A DNA stretch of 64,000 nucleotides from JAJZEO01 sp964477345 (GCA_964477345.1 CAYZDL010000007.1:1-64000); one strand, 5' to 3'; shown: positions 34,809-44,000, numbered from the stretch's first letter. Translations and numbers: made by a program. Notes: generated from the letters alone by a model not told the origin.

Positions 34809-36662
34809 TTACTGGGTGATTTTCTTTCGAAGGCAGAGGGCCATGAAGATCCCTGTCAGAATAAAGAAGCAAAAGACCGACACTTCGGGGCCGAAGCGGG
34901 GCTGGGCATTGACATCGATGATCCCAATGACTGTTAGGAGGGCGACGATTACCCCGATACAAGCATCTCCAGCAACCATGCCTGAGGCGGTTAAGATGCC
35001 GCTCTCGTCAACTTTTTTCTTATGAGTCGCTTGGTGTACGATCGATCTTGCGATCCCTCCCACCATAATGGCTGTTGAAATTTCTAGGGGAAGGTAGAGT
35101 CCGATCGCAAAGGGGAGAATCTTTGCGCGTAAGAGAAGAACGATAATTCCAAGGATAATTCCAATGACGACAAGCATCGTAGGAAGTTGTCTTTCAATGA
35201 CACCTTTTGCGATAATCGATAAGAGGGTCGCTTGCGGAGCGGGTAGGGCCGCCGAACCAAAGACGTAGACCTTGTTTAAGAGAAAAAGAATGGTGCCGAT
35301 AAGAAGGGAAGGAATCACTAATCCGATAATTTCAGCAAGTTGTTGCCATTTGGGGGTTGCGCCAAGAATATAGCCCGTCTTTAAATCTTGAGAGGTTGTT
35401 GAGGCAAGACAAATCGCTACGTTGACAGCGGCACTCATCGTGATCGCCATGATCAGGTAAATCCTCTCTGTCCACCCAAGCAAAGAGAAAATAAGCCCCG
35501 TAACAAGCAGTGTAGTAATGACCATTCCTGAAGCAGGATTAGAGGAGCTGCCGACTAGGCCTACGGTAATTGAGGTGACAGCAACAAAAAAGTAACCGAG
35601 CAAGGCTAAAAGGAAGATCGTAAAGAAATTCATCCCGACGCCAGGAATGAGCCAGAAAAGGATCATGATGGCAAACGACCCTATAATTAGCCATCCCATG
35701 GAAATATCCCGATCTGTCCGCTCTAAATGAGCTCCTTTCATTCCAGAAAAGAGCTCCTTAAATCCGACATGAACCGTTTTCAGGATCATAGGGAAAATGC
35801 AAGCGAGGTTGTATAGACCTCCGATTGCTACGCACCCTGCTCCAATGTAACGGATGTAGTTTGACCAAATCGCCATCGCATCCATTTGATCAATAGGGAT
35901 ATTTCCAGGAAAAATTTTTACATGGCCCGCACCATAGAGTTTAATCATCGGGATTAAGACCCACCAGCCAACCGCCCCTCCCGCAAGAGTCACCATCGCA
36001 ATTCGGGGACCAATGATGTAACCGACTCCCAAAAGTGCTGGTGATGCGTCGATCCGAAATTGGGTACTTTCGAAGGGTTGGATCACAAAGGCGGCGACAT
36101 CGGTAAATAGATTAAAGATACTCATGCAGGTTTTGTAAAAGGCACCAAGAAGAATTCCCCAGAAAGCCATCAACGCATTTTTCCCTGCTGAGGCCCCTGC
36201 CTTTAAAATTTCTGCACAGGCAGTTCCCTCGGGAAAGGGAAGTACATGATGTTCTTTTACGATGATGTATCGTCTCATCGGGATCATAAACAAGATCCCT
36301 AAAATTCCCCCGAGGAAAGATAAGATGAATATTTTTGTATTCGAGATGCTAGCTCCAATCATATAGAGTGCCGGGACACTAAAAATAATTCCTGCTGCTA
36401 GACCTTCACCAACGGAAGCCGTTGTTTGAACAATATTGTTTTCCAATACCGATACGTTTTTAAACATCGAGCGCAATATTGCCATCGAAAGAACAGCTGC
36501 TGGGATGGAGGCTGAAATCGTCATACCAACCTTCAAACCCAAATAGGTATTTCCAACAGCAAAAAAGATTCCCAGAAGTATACCGAGGATCAAACTTCGA
36601 AGAGTAAATTCTGGGACCCTTTCTTTCGACGTAATATAAGGCTTGAAAGTTGTCTCTTCCAT
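34809..36662 (-). CDS. OPT-family oligopeptide transporter
   Basis: This polytopic membrane protein has about 14-16 hydrophobic segments. It begins FKPYITSKERVPEFTLRSLI and continues with NTYLGLKVGMTISASIPAA, a hallmark of the bacterial OPT family, and FPEGTACAEILKAG, another conserved family loop. It probably imports small peptides or metal chelates by proton coupling, in line with the dependence of intracellular bacteria on host peptides. I start at MEETTFKP (36662); two earlier in-frame start codons exist, and no clear ribosome-binding site decides. It stands alone on the minus strand. Confidence 0.9.
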   Translation of the reverse strand: MEETTFKPYITSKERVPEFTLRSLILGILLGIFFAVGNTYLGLKVGMTISASIPAAVLSMAILRSMFKNVSVLENNIVQTTASVGEGLAAGIIFSVPALYMIGASISNTKIFILSFLGGILGILFMIPMRRYIIVKEHHVLPFPEGTACAEILKAGASAGKNALMAFWGILLGAFYKTCMSIFNLFTDVAAFVIQPFESTQFRIDASPALLGVGYIIGPRIAMVTLAGGAVGWWVLIPMIKLYGAGHVKIFPGNIPIDQMDAMAIWSNYIRYIGAGCVAIGGLYNLACIFPMILKTVHVGFKELFSGMKGAHLERTDRDISMGWLIIGSFAIMILFWLIPGVGMNFFTIFLLALLGYFFVAVTSITVGLVGSSSNPASGMVITTLLVTGLIFSLLGWTERIYLIMAITMSAAVNVAICLASTTSQDLKTGYILGATPKWQQLAEIIGLVIPSLLIGTILFLLNKVYVFGSAALPAPQATLLSIIAKGVIERQLPTMLVVIGIILGIIVLLLRAKILPFAIGLYLPLEISTAIMVGGIARSIVHQATHKKKVDESGILTASGMVAGDACIGVIVALLTVIGIIDVNAQPRFGPEVSVFCFFILTGIFMALCLRKKITQ

Positions 36663-36780
36663 AATTCGCACCATGGATTTTTTTTGAATAATACTCAAGT
36701 AGATAATTCGCTATAATTTCCCGTTCTCTGTGAGCGTTGCGACTTCCTAGTTTGTCGGCTCGTTATAAGCTATTTAGTTG

Positions 36781-36827
36781 AGATATTCAAGGGTGTATAT
36801 AATTTTGAGTATGTGAAATCTTAGGAG
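36781..36827 (+). promoter_or_regulatory. Putative -10 box (TATAAT) and strong RBS for the Cys-rich repeat gene
   Basis: TATAAT at 36798-36803 lies 32 bases before the ATG at 36835, and AGGAG at 36823-36827 lies 7 bases before it. A weak -35 (TAGTTG) is 17 bases upstream of the -10, just before the annotated span. This is consistent with a dedicated promoter. Confidence 0.45.
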
Positions 36828-36834
36828 AATAATT

Positions 36835-37501
36835 ATGAAAAAAAAGAAAATGAAACAAAATAAATCTTCAACCTGTGGATGCTATGATTCTAATACTGGC
36901 AAGGCGGTACCAGGAGAATCCTGCTCTAAGGGTTCAACATGTGACAAGGTGGCTTGTAACGCAAACTGTGCAAACGAACTTGCAAATCAAATTTGTACGG
37001 GTACTGATAAAATAACGGCCATGATGGGATACATAGAATGCCTCACGGGGTGCGGTTCACAGATGGCAAATATCCGTGGGTGTGGTTCACAGATGGCAAA
37101 TACCTGCGGGTGTGGTTCACAGATGGCAAATANNNNNNNNNNNNNNNNNNNNNNNNNNNNNNNNNNNNNNNNNNNNNNNNNNNNNNNNNNNNNNNNNNNN
37201 NNNNNNNNNNNNNNNNNNNNNNNNNNNNNNNNCACAGATGGCAAATACCTGCGGGTGTGGTTCACAGATGGCAAATACCTGCGGGTGTGGTTCACAGATG
37301 GCAAATACCTGCGGGTGTGGTTCACAGATGGCAAATACCTGCGGGTGTGGTTCACAGATGGCAACGGACCCTGACTGCGACGAGTTCTTCCAAGGTTGTC
37401 AATGCCTGATCAGTGCGGCTACTAAGCTTGCATCAGGTAATCTTAGTTGCAGCGATTACAAATCAGGCATAAAATCTTGTGGGATTGAAAATTGTTCATA
37501 G
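36835..37501 (+). CDS. Cysteine-rich protein with 10-residue tandem repeats, spanning an assembly gap
   Basis: The N-terminus (about 65 residues) is Lys-rich, then Cys-rich (KSSTCGCYDS, GESCSKGSTCDKVACNANCA), without a signal peptide. A tandem array with unit CGCGSQMANT (30-base DNA unit) follows: nearly three units before the gap and over four after it. The C-terminal domain again has many Cys (DPDCDEFFQGCQCLISAATK, SCGIENCS) and stops at 37501. The 100 N placeholder at 37133-37232 shifts the frame, so the ORF looks broken, but repeats on both sides are in the same phase relative to the unit. The array length is unknown. Function unknown; a cross-linked surface or metal-binding protein are possibilities. 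Confidence 0.8.
37056..37366 (+). repeat. 30-bp coding tandem repeat array containing the gap
   Basis: The unit is CACAGATGGCAAATACCTGCGGGTGTGGTT. Units after the gap are essentially identical to each other, while the first ones before it vary slightly (TATCCGTGGG). The identity explains why assembly failed here. Confidence 0.9.
37133..37232. other. Assembly gap (100 N) inside the repeat array
   Basis: Exactly 100 Ns, a standard placeholder for a gap of unknown size, flanked on both sides by the same 30-bp repeat. Confidence 0.99.
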
Positions 37502-37513
37502 TTCTAGCTTTAA

Positions 37514-37540
37514 GGAAAGACCTGCAGCGCGGGTCTTTCC
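37514..37540 (+). terminator. Hairpin after the Cys-rich repeat gene
   Basis: GGAAAGACC (37514-37522) pairs perfectly with GGTCTTTCC (37532-37540), loop 9 bases, 13 bases after the stop. The following T content is modest, so it may be a weak or Rho-assisted terminator. Confidence 0.55.
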
Positions 37541-37577
37541 ATTCCTCTGTTAAGCAAGCTGAGTGATTAAAGATCTC

Positions 37578-37985
37578 TTAGGCGCCTTCGTTCCAGTAAA
37601 GGTTGAAGCTCCTTGTATGAGGTAAAGATTGTTTTGAAGAAGAGGTGAGAGATAGGGTCACTTTATAGAGATGGTGACGCTCTTTACTTTTTTCAGAGGT
37701 AAGATCAGCCATCGCATGGTAGGAAAATTTTCCCAAAGTAGTTAATTCTAGTTCATAATTTCCCAGATCGATCGATTTTTCCGTCGGGGGATGTTCTTGA
37801 AGATAGGTCAAAAGGTCAGCATGGGCGAGGCTTAGAACCCTTTCAGATTCGACCAGAATGAGCATTTCTCTCTCTTTCTTCAAGGCCTTAAAGGGAAATG
37901 ACGAGAGAGGAACGATCACCAGCGCAAGAATCGAGATGGCGATTAATACCTCAAGCAGGATAAATGGACGCAGACGGTATTTCAC
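37578..37985 (-). CDS. Pseudopilin-like protein with Pro at the cleavage position
   Basis: The 135-aa protein begins MKYRLRPFILLEVLIAISIL, a prepilin-type leader with the Glu at +5 of the LLEV core, but again with Pro where the conserved Gly(-1) belongs. A beta-rich soluble part follows the hydrophobic helix. It resembles minor pseudopilins of type II secretion systems and the gene at 32785. It is not adjacent to other pilus genes; its upstream neighbour is the phosphoesterase, 25 bases away on the same strand. The role is inferred from the leader only. Confidence 0.68.
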   Translation of the reverse strand: MKYRLRPFILLEVLIAISILALVIVPLSSFPFKALKKEREMLILVESERVLSLAHADLLTYLQEHPPTEKSIDLGNYELELTTLGKFSYHAMADLTSEKSKERHHLYKVTLSLTSSSKQSLPHTRSFNLYWNEGA

Positions 37986-38010
37986 TTTGTCAAGGATGAC
38001 AAAAAAGTGA

Positions 38011-38769
38011 TTAAAATTCTACCAGAACTGGCTTGAAATCTAAATAGTCACAAGCTGTGCAAAGGACGCGCACCCCTTTATAACTAAAATTTACAGGGGC
38101 TTCTTGTTTTAAATTATGTAAATGACCAAAAAGACAGACATCGATTCGGTTTTTGGCCAATATATCCATGACAACTGAGTCACGGTTAAGGGGGCCCGCA
38201 GGAGGGTAATGGACCATGACAATCCGATGTTTAGCATTAGAATCCATCGCAGCTATTGACGTAGTTAACCGGTCAAGCTCAGTCTTAAAAATCTTTTCAT
38301 CGTGAAGCCGCTCTTCCTCGGTATTTTCTTTTTTATGAATATTGACGCCCTTCACTTCGCGAAATTCTATGTATTCGTTGTAGGAAATCAGAGGGTTTTC
38401 CCAAAGCCTTGTACCTCCGATCGTCACCCCATGGATCGTGAACGCATCGTTCTGTACAAGATGGATTGAATTGGGAAGAACCTTGCGGACTTTTGATGCC
38501 GATCTCCACCACAAATCATGATTGCCTTTGATCATCACTTTTGTTCCAGGAAGATTTTCGATCCATTCAAGGTCTGCCATCGCATCTTCTTGATGCAATG
38601 CCCACGAAATATCTCCCGCAATCAAGACCAAATCATCATTGGCAATCGATGATTTCCAATTTTTTTCAATTTTCGAGGCGTGATCAACCCATTTGGGGCC
38701 AAAGACATCCATCTTTTTACCTTCAACACCAAATGACAAATGTAAGTCTGCAATCGCCCATATAGCCAT
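38011..38769 (-). CDS. Calcineurin-like metallophosphoesterase
   Basis: The 252-aa soluble enzyme has the complete set of metal-binding motifs: IADLHLSF, LIAGDISWALH, MIKGNHDLWW, VMVHYPP and FGHLHN. It is a compact member without membrane segments, so it differs from the membrane-linked LpxG-type phosphoesterase of Chlamydia. The substrate is unknown: nucleotides, phosphoproteins and lipid phosphates are all possible. Its ATG (38769) is preceded by an AT-rich spacer shared with the divergent M91-like gene. The pseudopilin gene follows 25 bases downstream. Confidence 0.85.
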   Translation of the reverse strand: MAIWAIADLHLSFGVEGKKMDVFGPKWVDHASKIEKNWKSSIANDDLVLIAGDISWALHQEDAMADLEWIENLPGTKVMIKGNHDLWWRSASKVRKVLPNSIHLVQNDAFTIHGVTIGGTRLWENPLISYNEYIEFREVKGVNIHKKENTEEERLHDEKIFKTELDRLTTSIAAMDSNAKHRIVMVHYPPAGPLNRDSVVMDILAKNRIDVCLFGHLHNLKQEAPVNFSYKGVRVLCTACDYLDFKPVLVEF

Positions 38770-38898
38770 TACATCAGATTACTATCTACTTCTTTTTATT
38801 GCTACTGAGGACCTTAAAAATAGGTAAACATTTTTTTATTTCTTTATATTTTCTTAATGTTTATGGTGGTTTTTCAAAAAAAAATTAAGGAGTTTTGT

Positions 38899-40596
38899 AT
38901 GATCAGCACCTTAAATCCATTTTCAATTTTTCCGGTTGCGCAACCAAGAAGAGTCCCCTACGAACGTAGCGCTTCTTGTAAAGAGGTGGTCGATAGGATT
39001 CATCCAATTTTTAATGAGATGCCTGCAAATCCTCTCGCGCTTACATTTATTCCTCAAAAGCTTAAGGAAAGAAGGTTGTTGTCGAGAATTTCTCTTGGGC
39101 TTGTAGGTCTGCCTGAAGGAGAAGCAAATAGATTGATTTCTGCAGGGATAAATCGGTATCAACTCCCCGAATTTCCGAACATTGTCTTCGTGGGAGATAG
39201 TTTTGCTGGCATGTTTCTTGCAGCGCGGGTTTCGCGATTGTACAAATCAGATCCAGGAAGAGAGTTTATCGGTAGGCTGTGCTCGGGAGGGGTTGTCGAA
39301 TTGAGTTTTATTAATGTTGGAGGGGTCAACACAGTCATGGTCGACTATGGGCCTGAAAAAATTACCCTACCCCAAGATTGGATCAAACGAGATGAGGCGG
39401 CAAAAGTTGAGCAGATTTTGAGTGCAATTAGGAGAAATGCATGGGTGATACGAATATCAAGATCTTTCCCAGGAGGAATCGATAAGGTTGTAGAACTTTT
39501 TTCAAAATTGGCTCAAGGACCGGTGGGAAGGCAGATTCTTCTGATGATTAATGCTAAAATAAAAGAGCCTTGGGAGATTGTTTACAAAAGGAATGCAAGT
39601 AGTGTAATCGCATACCTCAGGATAATTGAGTTTGATTTAAGTAAGGAGAGAAATAAGAAGTGGTATTCTCTCGATCCAAATAGAGAGTCGAGGGCTACTC
39701 TTGTGACATATGATCCAGTCCCCATATTGGGGCACGAATTGTTACATGTGCTGTATCCACATATAGAACTCCTTGAATATGTGGAATGGGATGCAAATTT
39801 TAGGGGGTATCAACTTGTTGAAGAGGCTTGCTTTTATGAGGAATTTAGGTCACTCACCGAGCAAAGAGTGATCGTAGGCCTCAAAGCTAACCCGATAGAA
39901 ATTGTCCCTAGTGAAACAGCTATTGATTACGAGAGAGGAAGGCCGCTCCGCTGGTCGCATTATGCAACAGTGGACGATTCACCTCTTAGGTTAACATTTC
40001 CCCATTTACCGGCCGAAGTTATTCGAGACAATCAACTCTCTTTTTCAATTTTGGAGATTCTTGTGCTCAAGAGAGAAGTTGATCATTTAGAGGATGTAGT
40101 GGAGGCATATGCACCTGAAGAGTTTTCTCGAGATTATATAAAGGTGACCCGAATAAGCCCCTCTTCAATGTTGATACCTCTTTTAGAGTCAGCATTGAGA
40201 AAAGGTAAGCTCACTAAGACGGGAATAGAAGAAATTCTCGAATTTGTGGTTAGGCAAGAGAGCTTCTCTTCTTTCGCAGTGTTAGAGTGGGTCCTTCTCA
40301 ATATTATGATTGATTGGGGCCTTTCAAGGAAAATAGTTGTAGCTTTGCTGGAACTATTTAAAAATAACTCTCCTTGGAGACATTCTGAGGCATTAAGAGA
40401 ACGAATCATGGAATTGACTGGAATAAAACGGATCGACAGAATTTTTGAAAGGACCATTACGCGGGAATGTAGTGATCTTGAGGATCCTGATAAAGAAATT
40501 ATTGAAGTTGTGCAAATAATAGAAAAGAAGAGCCAATATATAATTCCCAAAATGGTTAGAAGGGGAAGAGGGTATGACCCAGCAGACACGGTCTAA
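38899..40596 (+). CDS. Putative M91 (NleD-like) zinc metalloprotease effector
   Basis: The 565-aa protein contains PVPILGHELLHVLYPH, a HExxH zinc site (His279, Glu280, His283). It is followed at the right distance by EEFRSLTEQRVIVGL and SETAIDYERGRPLRWSHY, which resemble the downstream signatures (EE-x-RT-x-G and the LPLR-x-Y element) of the M91/NleD-HopH1-XopG family of type III-secreted proteases. NleD cleaves host JNK and p38. The protease core is embedded in long unrecognised N- and C-terminal regions. There is no signal peptide, in keeping with type III export. The start ATG at 38899 has a near-perfect TAAGGAG six bases upstream. Assignment is by motif only. Confidence 0.65.
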   Translation: MISTLNPFSIFPVAQPRRVPYERSASCKEVVDRIHPIFNEMPANPLALTFIPQKLKERRLLSRISLGLVGLPEGEANRLISAGINRYQLPEFPNIVFVGDSFAGMFLAARVSRLYKSDPGREFIGRLCSGGVVELSFINVGGVNTVMVDYGPEKITLPQDWIKRDEAAKVEQILSAIRRNAWVIRISRSFPGGIDKVVELFSKLAQGPVGRQILLMINAKIKEPWEIVYKRNASSVIAYLRIIEFDLSKERNKKWYSLDPNRESRATLVTYDPVPILGHELLHVLYPHIELLEYVEWDANFRGYQLVEEACFYEEFRSLTEQRVIVGLKANPIEIVPSETAIDYERGRPLRWSHYATVDDSPLRLTFPHLPAEVIRDNQLSFSILEILVLKREVDHLEDVVEAYAPEEFSRDYIKVTRISPSSMLIPLLESALRKGKLTKTGIEEILEFVVRQESFSSFAVLEWVLLNIMIDWGLSRKIVVALLELFKNNSPWRHSEALRERIMELTGIKRIDRIFERTITRECSDLEDPDKEIIEVVQIIEKKSQYIIPKMVRRGRGYDPADTV

Positions 40597-40599
40597 AAA

Positions 40600-41748
40600 T
40601 TAACCTCCTAAAAGTTTTGATACTTTTAGATTTCCTCGTTTGGAAAAGTGAGAGAAGTCGAAAAGCATCTTTAGAGCCTTTTCTTCGAAATCATTATCAC
40701 TACTCGAAAGACTAATAAAGTTTTTTACAGAGACGAGGTATCTTTGAGTCATAAACAAATTTAATCCCTCTCGGGTCATTATAGGGCGGCGTATATTTTG
40801 GTAATAGGTTTGCAAGAAACGGTCTTCAATTTTCTGAATGTTCGAGGGATCGAGTTTCCAGAAACAACCTAGAAATTCAATGTTGTTAATAAATGTCGTA
40901 AATTCAGTCTCAGGAGCCCACCTGGGAAGTTGAGAAGGGGCGCAATATTTGAAGAAGCCTGTAGTGTCGAAAAGAGAAATCATACGGTTTTCCATTGAAT
41001 AATTAAGATTCCAGATTTTGAGTGGACTGACCGAAAGAGAATGAACTTGAGGACTTATAAGGTATTCTCGCTCTTTTTCCAGGAGAAAAGGGATAATATT
41101 TTGACAGCCGGAGATTAATGGAGAATCAGAGGCGACTTTTCCCCTCAATTTGTAGAGGTCTTCAATGAGGAGATTTGATGTTCTTGATCCATACAAGAGT
41201 TTATCGAGAGTCGTCGACTTGGAAACATGATTTGAATGATTATAGGCTAACACCTTTGCGGCTGTCTCTGCGTAAGAGTAAATCACCTCAATCTCATTGT
41301 TCTCAAATGCAGCAGCAATATCTTCCCCTTCGGCCTTCTCAAGGAGCATAAAATAGGATGAGGTACAGTTTTTTAGCGTAATTGTTCCGTGAGACACAAT
41401 TTTTGCTGCTTTACAAAAGGGGTGAGGGTAGTCGTGAAAGTAAGAATAAGCAAAAAGCATTCCCAACTGAACATGCAATGACGATGTGAATTTGAGATAA
41501 TAGATTTGATTGGCATCAGTGGCCCTGACGACGATCGCATCATCGCTATCCCCGGTTAAAATCCCCTTGGGGACAGCTTCCCAAGTGACTTGGGGATTTA
41601 AATAGGTGTGAAGGAGTTTGGTTACCTGTTGTTCAAAATCGATTGAGGAGAAATCGAATTGAGGAAAAGATTGAGCGTACTCGGTGTGGGAGTCATCACG
41701 AAGTACTGTCTGGACAGAAAGGAATTTTCCCGTTAATTCTTCATACAT
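40600..41748 (-). CDS. Hypothetical protein, weakly kinase (APH)-like
   Basis: Not firmly recognised. The 382-aa soluble protein has a segment YYLKFTSSLHVQLGMLFAYS and later SSYFMLLEKAEGEDIAAAF that recall the N-lobe and hinge of aminoglycoside-phosphotransferase-like kinases. A region LKIWNLNYSMENRMISLFDT is placed like the HxDxxxxN catalytic loop plus the metal-binding Asp, but lacks the catalytic His and Asp. If the likeness is real, this is a pseudokinase. It converges on the M91-like gene with a 3-base gap and lies 41 bases downstream of glgC on the same strand. Confidence 0.5.
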   Translation of the reverse strand: MYEELTGKFLSVQTVLRDDSHTEYAQSFPQFDFSSIDFEQQVTKLLHTYLNPQVTWEAVPKGILTGDSDDAIVVRATDANQIYYLKFTSSLHVQLGMLFAYSYFHDYPHPFCKAAKIVSHGTITLKNCTSSYFMLLEKAEGEDIAAAFENNEIEVIYSYAETAAKVLAYNHSNHVSKSTTLDKLLYGSRTSNLLIEDLYKLRGKVASDSPLISGCQNIIPFLLEKEREYLISPQVHSLSVSPLKIWNLNYSMENRMISLFDTTGFFKYCAPSQLPRWAPETEFTTFINNIEFLGCFWKLDPSNIQKIEDRFLQTYYQNIRRPIMTREGLNLFMTQRYLVSVKNFISLSSSDNDFEEKALKMLFDFSHFSKRGNLKVSKLLGG

Positions 41749-41789
41749 GTCCTTATTATAAATAAATTCAGAAGATAAGGCTTAAGCGC

Positions 41790-43061
41790 CTAAAAATGAA
41801 AACCATCCGGGATTCTTGCCCCTGCTTTGACAACGAATATCCCTTCACGAATGGAGAGCCAAGGATCATCATAAGATTGCAGATTATTCTTATTGATGAG
41901 CGATACTTGATCTCCGATCAATACCCCTTCATCGATAATTGCCTTTTGAATCAAGCATCCTGATCCAATTTTTATTGGATCTCGATTGGAATGGGGAGAC
42001 CACCCCATCATAATCGTACCTCGCAGAATGGTCTCTTCGCCCACTAACGAATTAAGTCCGATCATGCTATGAGTAATTTCTTTGCCATGTATCACCGAAC
42101 CATCGCAGATGATTGACTTAGAAACCGATGATCCAATGATCCTCGGAGAGGGGAGGAGAATTGACTGGCTGAAAATCGGACGGGTACAATCGTATAAATT
42201 TAGACATGAGTGATTTTCTGCAAGACGAAGATTTGCGTTGTAATAGGAAGAAATGGTTCCGATATCTTCCCAATATCCGTCAAAAATATAGGCAGAGGTC
42301 TTTCCCTTACGTAGTTGCGTAGGGATTAAATGTTTACCGAAATCTTCCCTTGGATCTTGAGTCAAAAGATCGATGAGGGCCTGACGCTTGAAAATATAGA
42401 TTCCTGCAGAGCCTAAAAAGGACATATCATCTTTAGCATTACGTCTTTCAGAAATCTCTGGGGCAATGGCAAACTCTCTCAACGTTGCTGGTTCTTGAGG
42501 CTTTTCGAAAAAATCGGTGATTTCAAGATCGCGATTGATCTTCATCACTCCCATCCGTTTAGCCTCAGATTCAGCCACAGGAATGGTTGCAATAGTTAAG
42601 TCGGCATCTTTTTCTTTAGCAAATTCGAGCATGTCACGAAGATCCATCGAGTAGAGTTGATCGCCTGAAAGGATCACAAAGTAGTTTGCAGGATTGAGTA
42701 ACAAATAGGGGAGATTTTGACGAACAGAATCAGCTGTCCCTTTGTACCAAACATTTCCATGAGGGCTATCTTCAGGGGATAAAATTTCTATATGGGCCTC
42801 TCGCCCGCCATGAGTTGGATAAGCTTCTAAAAGATAGTTGTTTATTGAAGCGGCAAGAAACTGGGTTAAAACATAAATATCATTCATTTTTGCATTGATC
42901 GCATTCGAAATGGCCACATCAATAAGCCTGTAGCGGCCTCCAAAAGAGATTGCAGGCTTACATCGAATTTGAGTAAGGGGTTGTAAACGAGTCCCTTCTC
43001 CCCCTGCTAAGATCACGGTGGCAACTTCGGAATTCGGGTTTTTAACTTTTATATTCGCCAT
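41790..43061 (-). CDS. glgC: Glucose-1-phosphate adenylyltransferase (GlgC)
   Basis: This enzyme makes ADP-glucose for glycogen. The nucleotidyltransferase motif is VILAGGEGTRLQPLTQIRCK, followed by PAISFGGRYRLIDVAISN, ILSGDQLYSMD, the substrate-site FFEKP, and a C-terminal left-handed beta-helix with many hydrophobic/Gly steps (GSSVSKSIICDGSVIHGKEI). At 423 aa it is complete. Chlamydiae make glycogen from GlgC-dependent ADP-glucose. In C. trachomatis glgC lies near rho; here the two are about 32 kb apart. Upstream is an AT-rich spacer of about 160 bases with no gene. Confidence 0.96.
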   Translation of the reverse strand: MANIKVKNPNSEVATVILAGGEGTRLQPLTQIRCKPAISFGGRYRLIDVAISNAINAKMNDIYVLTQFLAASINNYLLEAYPTHGGREAHIEILSPEDSPHGNVWYKGTADSVRQNLPYLLLNPANYFVILSGDQLYSMDLRDMLEFAKEKDADLTIATIPVAESEAKRMGVMKINRDLEITDFFEKPQEPATLREFAIAPEISERRNAKDDMSFLGSAGIYIFKRQALIDLLTQDPREDFGKHLIPTQLRKGKTSAYIFDGYWEDIGTISSYYNANLRLAENHSCLNLYDCTRPIFSQSILLPSPRIIGSSVSKSIICDGSVIHGKEITHSMIGLNSLVGEETILRGTIMMGWSPHSNRDPIKIGSGCLIQKAIIDEGVLIGDQVSLINKNNLQSYDDPWLSIREGIFVVKAGARIPDGFHF

Positions 43062-43220
43062 TTTTGAATAATGATTATGTTATATACTCCAGTATATAAT
43101 TATGAATATATTATAATTCAAACTAATTTATATAAAAAATAGATAGCTTAAGAGAGAAATGAATAGAGGCCCTAAGAACAAGAAATTTCACGCTGTTATT
43201 TGAGGGTATAGATTAAGATC

Positions 43221-44000
43221 TCAAACGGGATCTAAGAGGCACTCAAGATAAGAGGCAAGGACCTCTTTTTTTTGCACATCTGCTTCATTGAGCAGGTTAC
43301 GTGCTATTGTTTGAATTTCTTCATCGGGAAGGAATAGAGAAAGTGAACTTGCGGCGAGTTCATTTTCACGAGAGTAGGGTTTTTTCTGAACCCTTTGGAG
43401 TAAAAATGCTTTGGCATCAGAGCCAAAGGATCTTAAGGCTGAATGGAGTGCCTCTTCGATTTCAAACGAATCGTTTCTAAGAGCATGGAATAGAGGTCTA
43501 ATCGCCCTTTGATCGCCGATACTAGCAAGGGCTTGTGCAGCAAACATCGGGGTTCTACCATATCCGGGATAAAGAGTATTGTAAAAATCAGTCGAATCGA
43601 TGATATGAATCAAGCCATTGACTGCTTCAGGTCCCATCTTTATTAGGGCATTGAGTTCTTCTTCAGGGGGGTCGTCTTCAGACAGAATCAAGTTTGAGAG
43701 AAGTTGAGAGAGAGAGCCTTCGGGGGTAGTTTCGTAGACATCTCGGAGTCTTAGGTAGAGCTCTTTGGCCCTCGTGACTTCTTCAAAGCAATGAGAGGGG
43801 AGGAGTTTTTTCGAGAGGTTTTCTCCTAAAGCCTGTTCAGCCTTATTAAGTTCCTGAATCCTTTCTAGGGTAAACTCTTCATTGACTCCGACTCCATCTT
43901 TTTTATAGTAATCGAGCATCTCTCTAAAACTTCCTGCGAAATGGACATCGCGGTGCATGAGGATGTCGAGGTCAGATTCATCGAGAAGGGGAAAGTTCAT
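43221..44000 (-). CDS. HEAT-repeat-like protein following lipA
   Basis: The 259-aa soluble protein is helical. From about residue 100 it shows HEAT/PBS-lyase-like repeats: EELNALIKMGPEAVNGLIHI, AAQALASIGDQRAIRPLFHA and ALRSFGSDAKAFLLQRVQ. The likely role is protein binding. I chose the ATG at 43998-44000, which has AGGAG six bases upstream and overlaps the lipA end by 23 bases; the longer frame adds 42 improbable residues. In C. trachomatis the gene after lipA is, to my memory, the type III secretion gene sctJ, so this neighbour is different. Confidence 0.72.
   Translation of the reverse strand: MNFPLLDESDLDILMHRDVHFAGSFREMLDYYKKDGVGVNEEFTLERIQELNKAEQALGENLSKKLLPSHCFEEVTRAKELYLRLRDVYETTPEGSLSQLLSNLILSEDDPPEEELNALIKMGPEAVNGLIHIIDSTDFYNTLYPGYGRTPMFAAQALASIGDQRAIRPLFHALRNDSFEIEEALHSALRSFGSDAKAFLLQRVQKKPYSRENELAASSLSLFLPDEEIQTIARNLLNEADVQKKEVLASYLECLLDPV

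Noticed and set aside
37056..37366. Tandem 30-bp repeats as a CRISPR array
   Set aside because: Units are directly adjacent with no spacers, stay in one reading frame and encode CGCGSQMANT.
36987..37409. Alternative-frame ORFs through the Cys-rich repeat (both strands)
   Set aside because: Open only because a 30-bp repeat has no stops in several frames; the Cys-rich frame has the RBS and continues into a coherent C-terminal domain.
40600..41748. Aminoglycoside phosphotransferase (resistance gene)
   Set aside because: The likeness is weak and the catalytic His and Asp of the loop are absent; called only as kinase-like.
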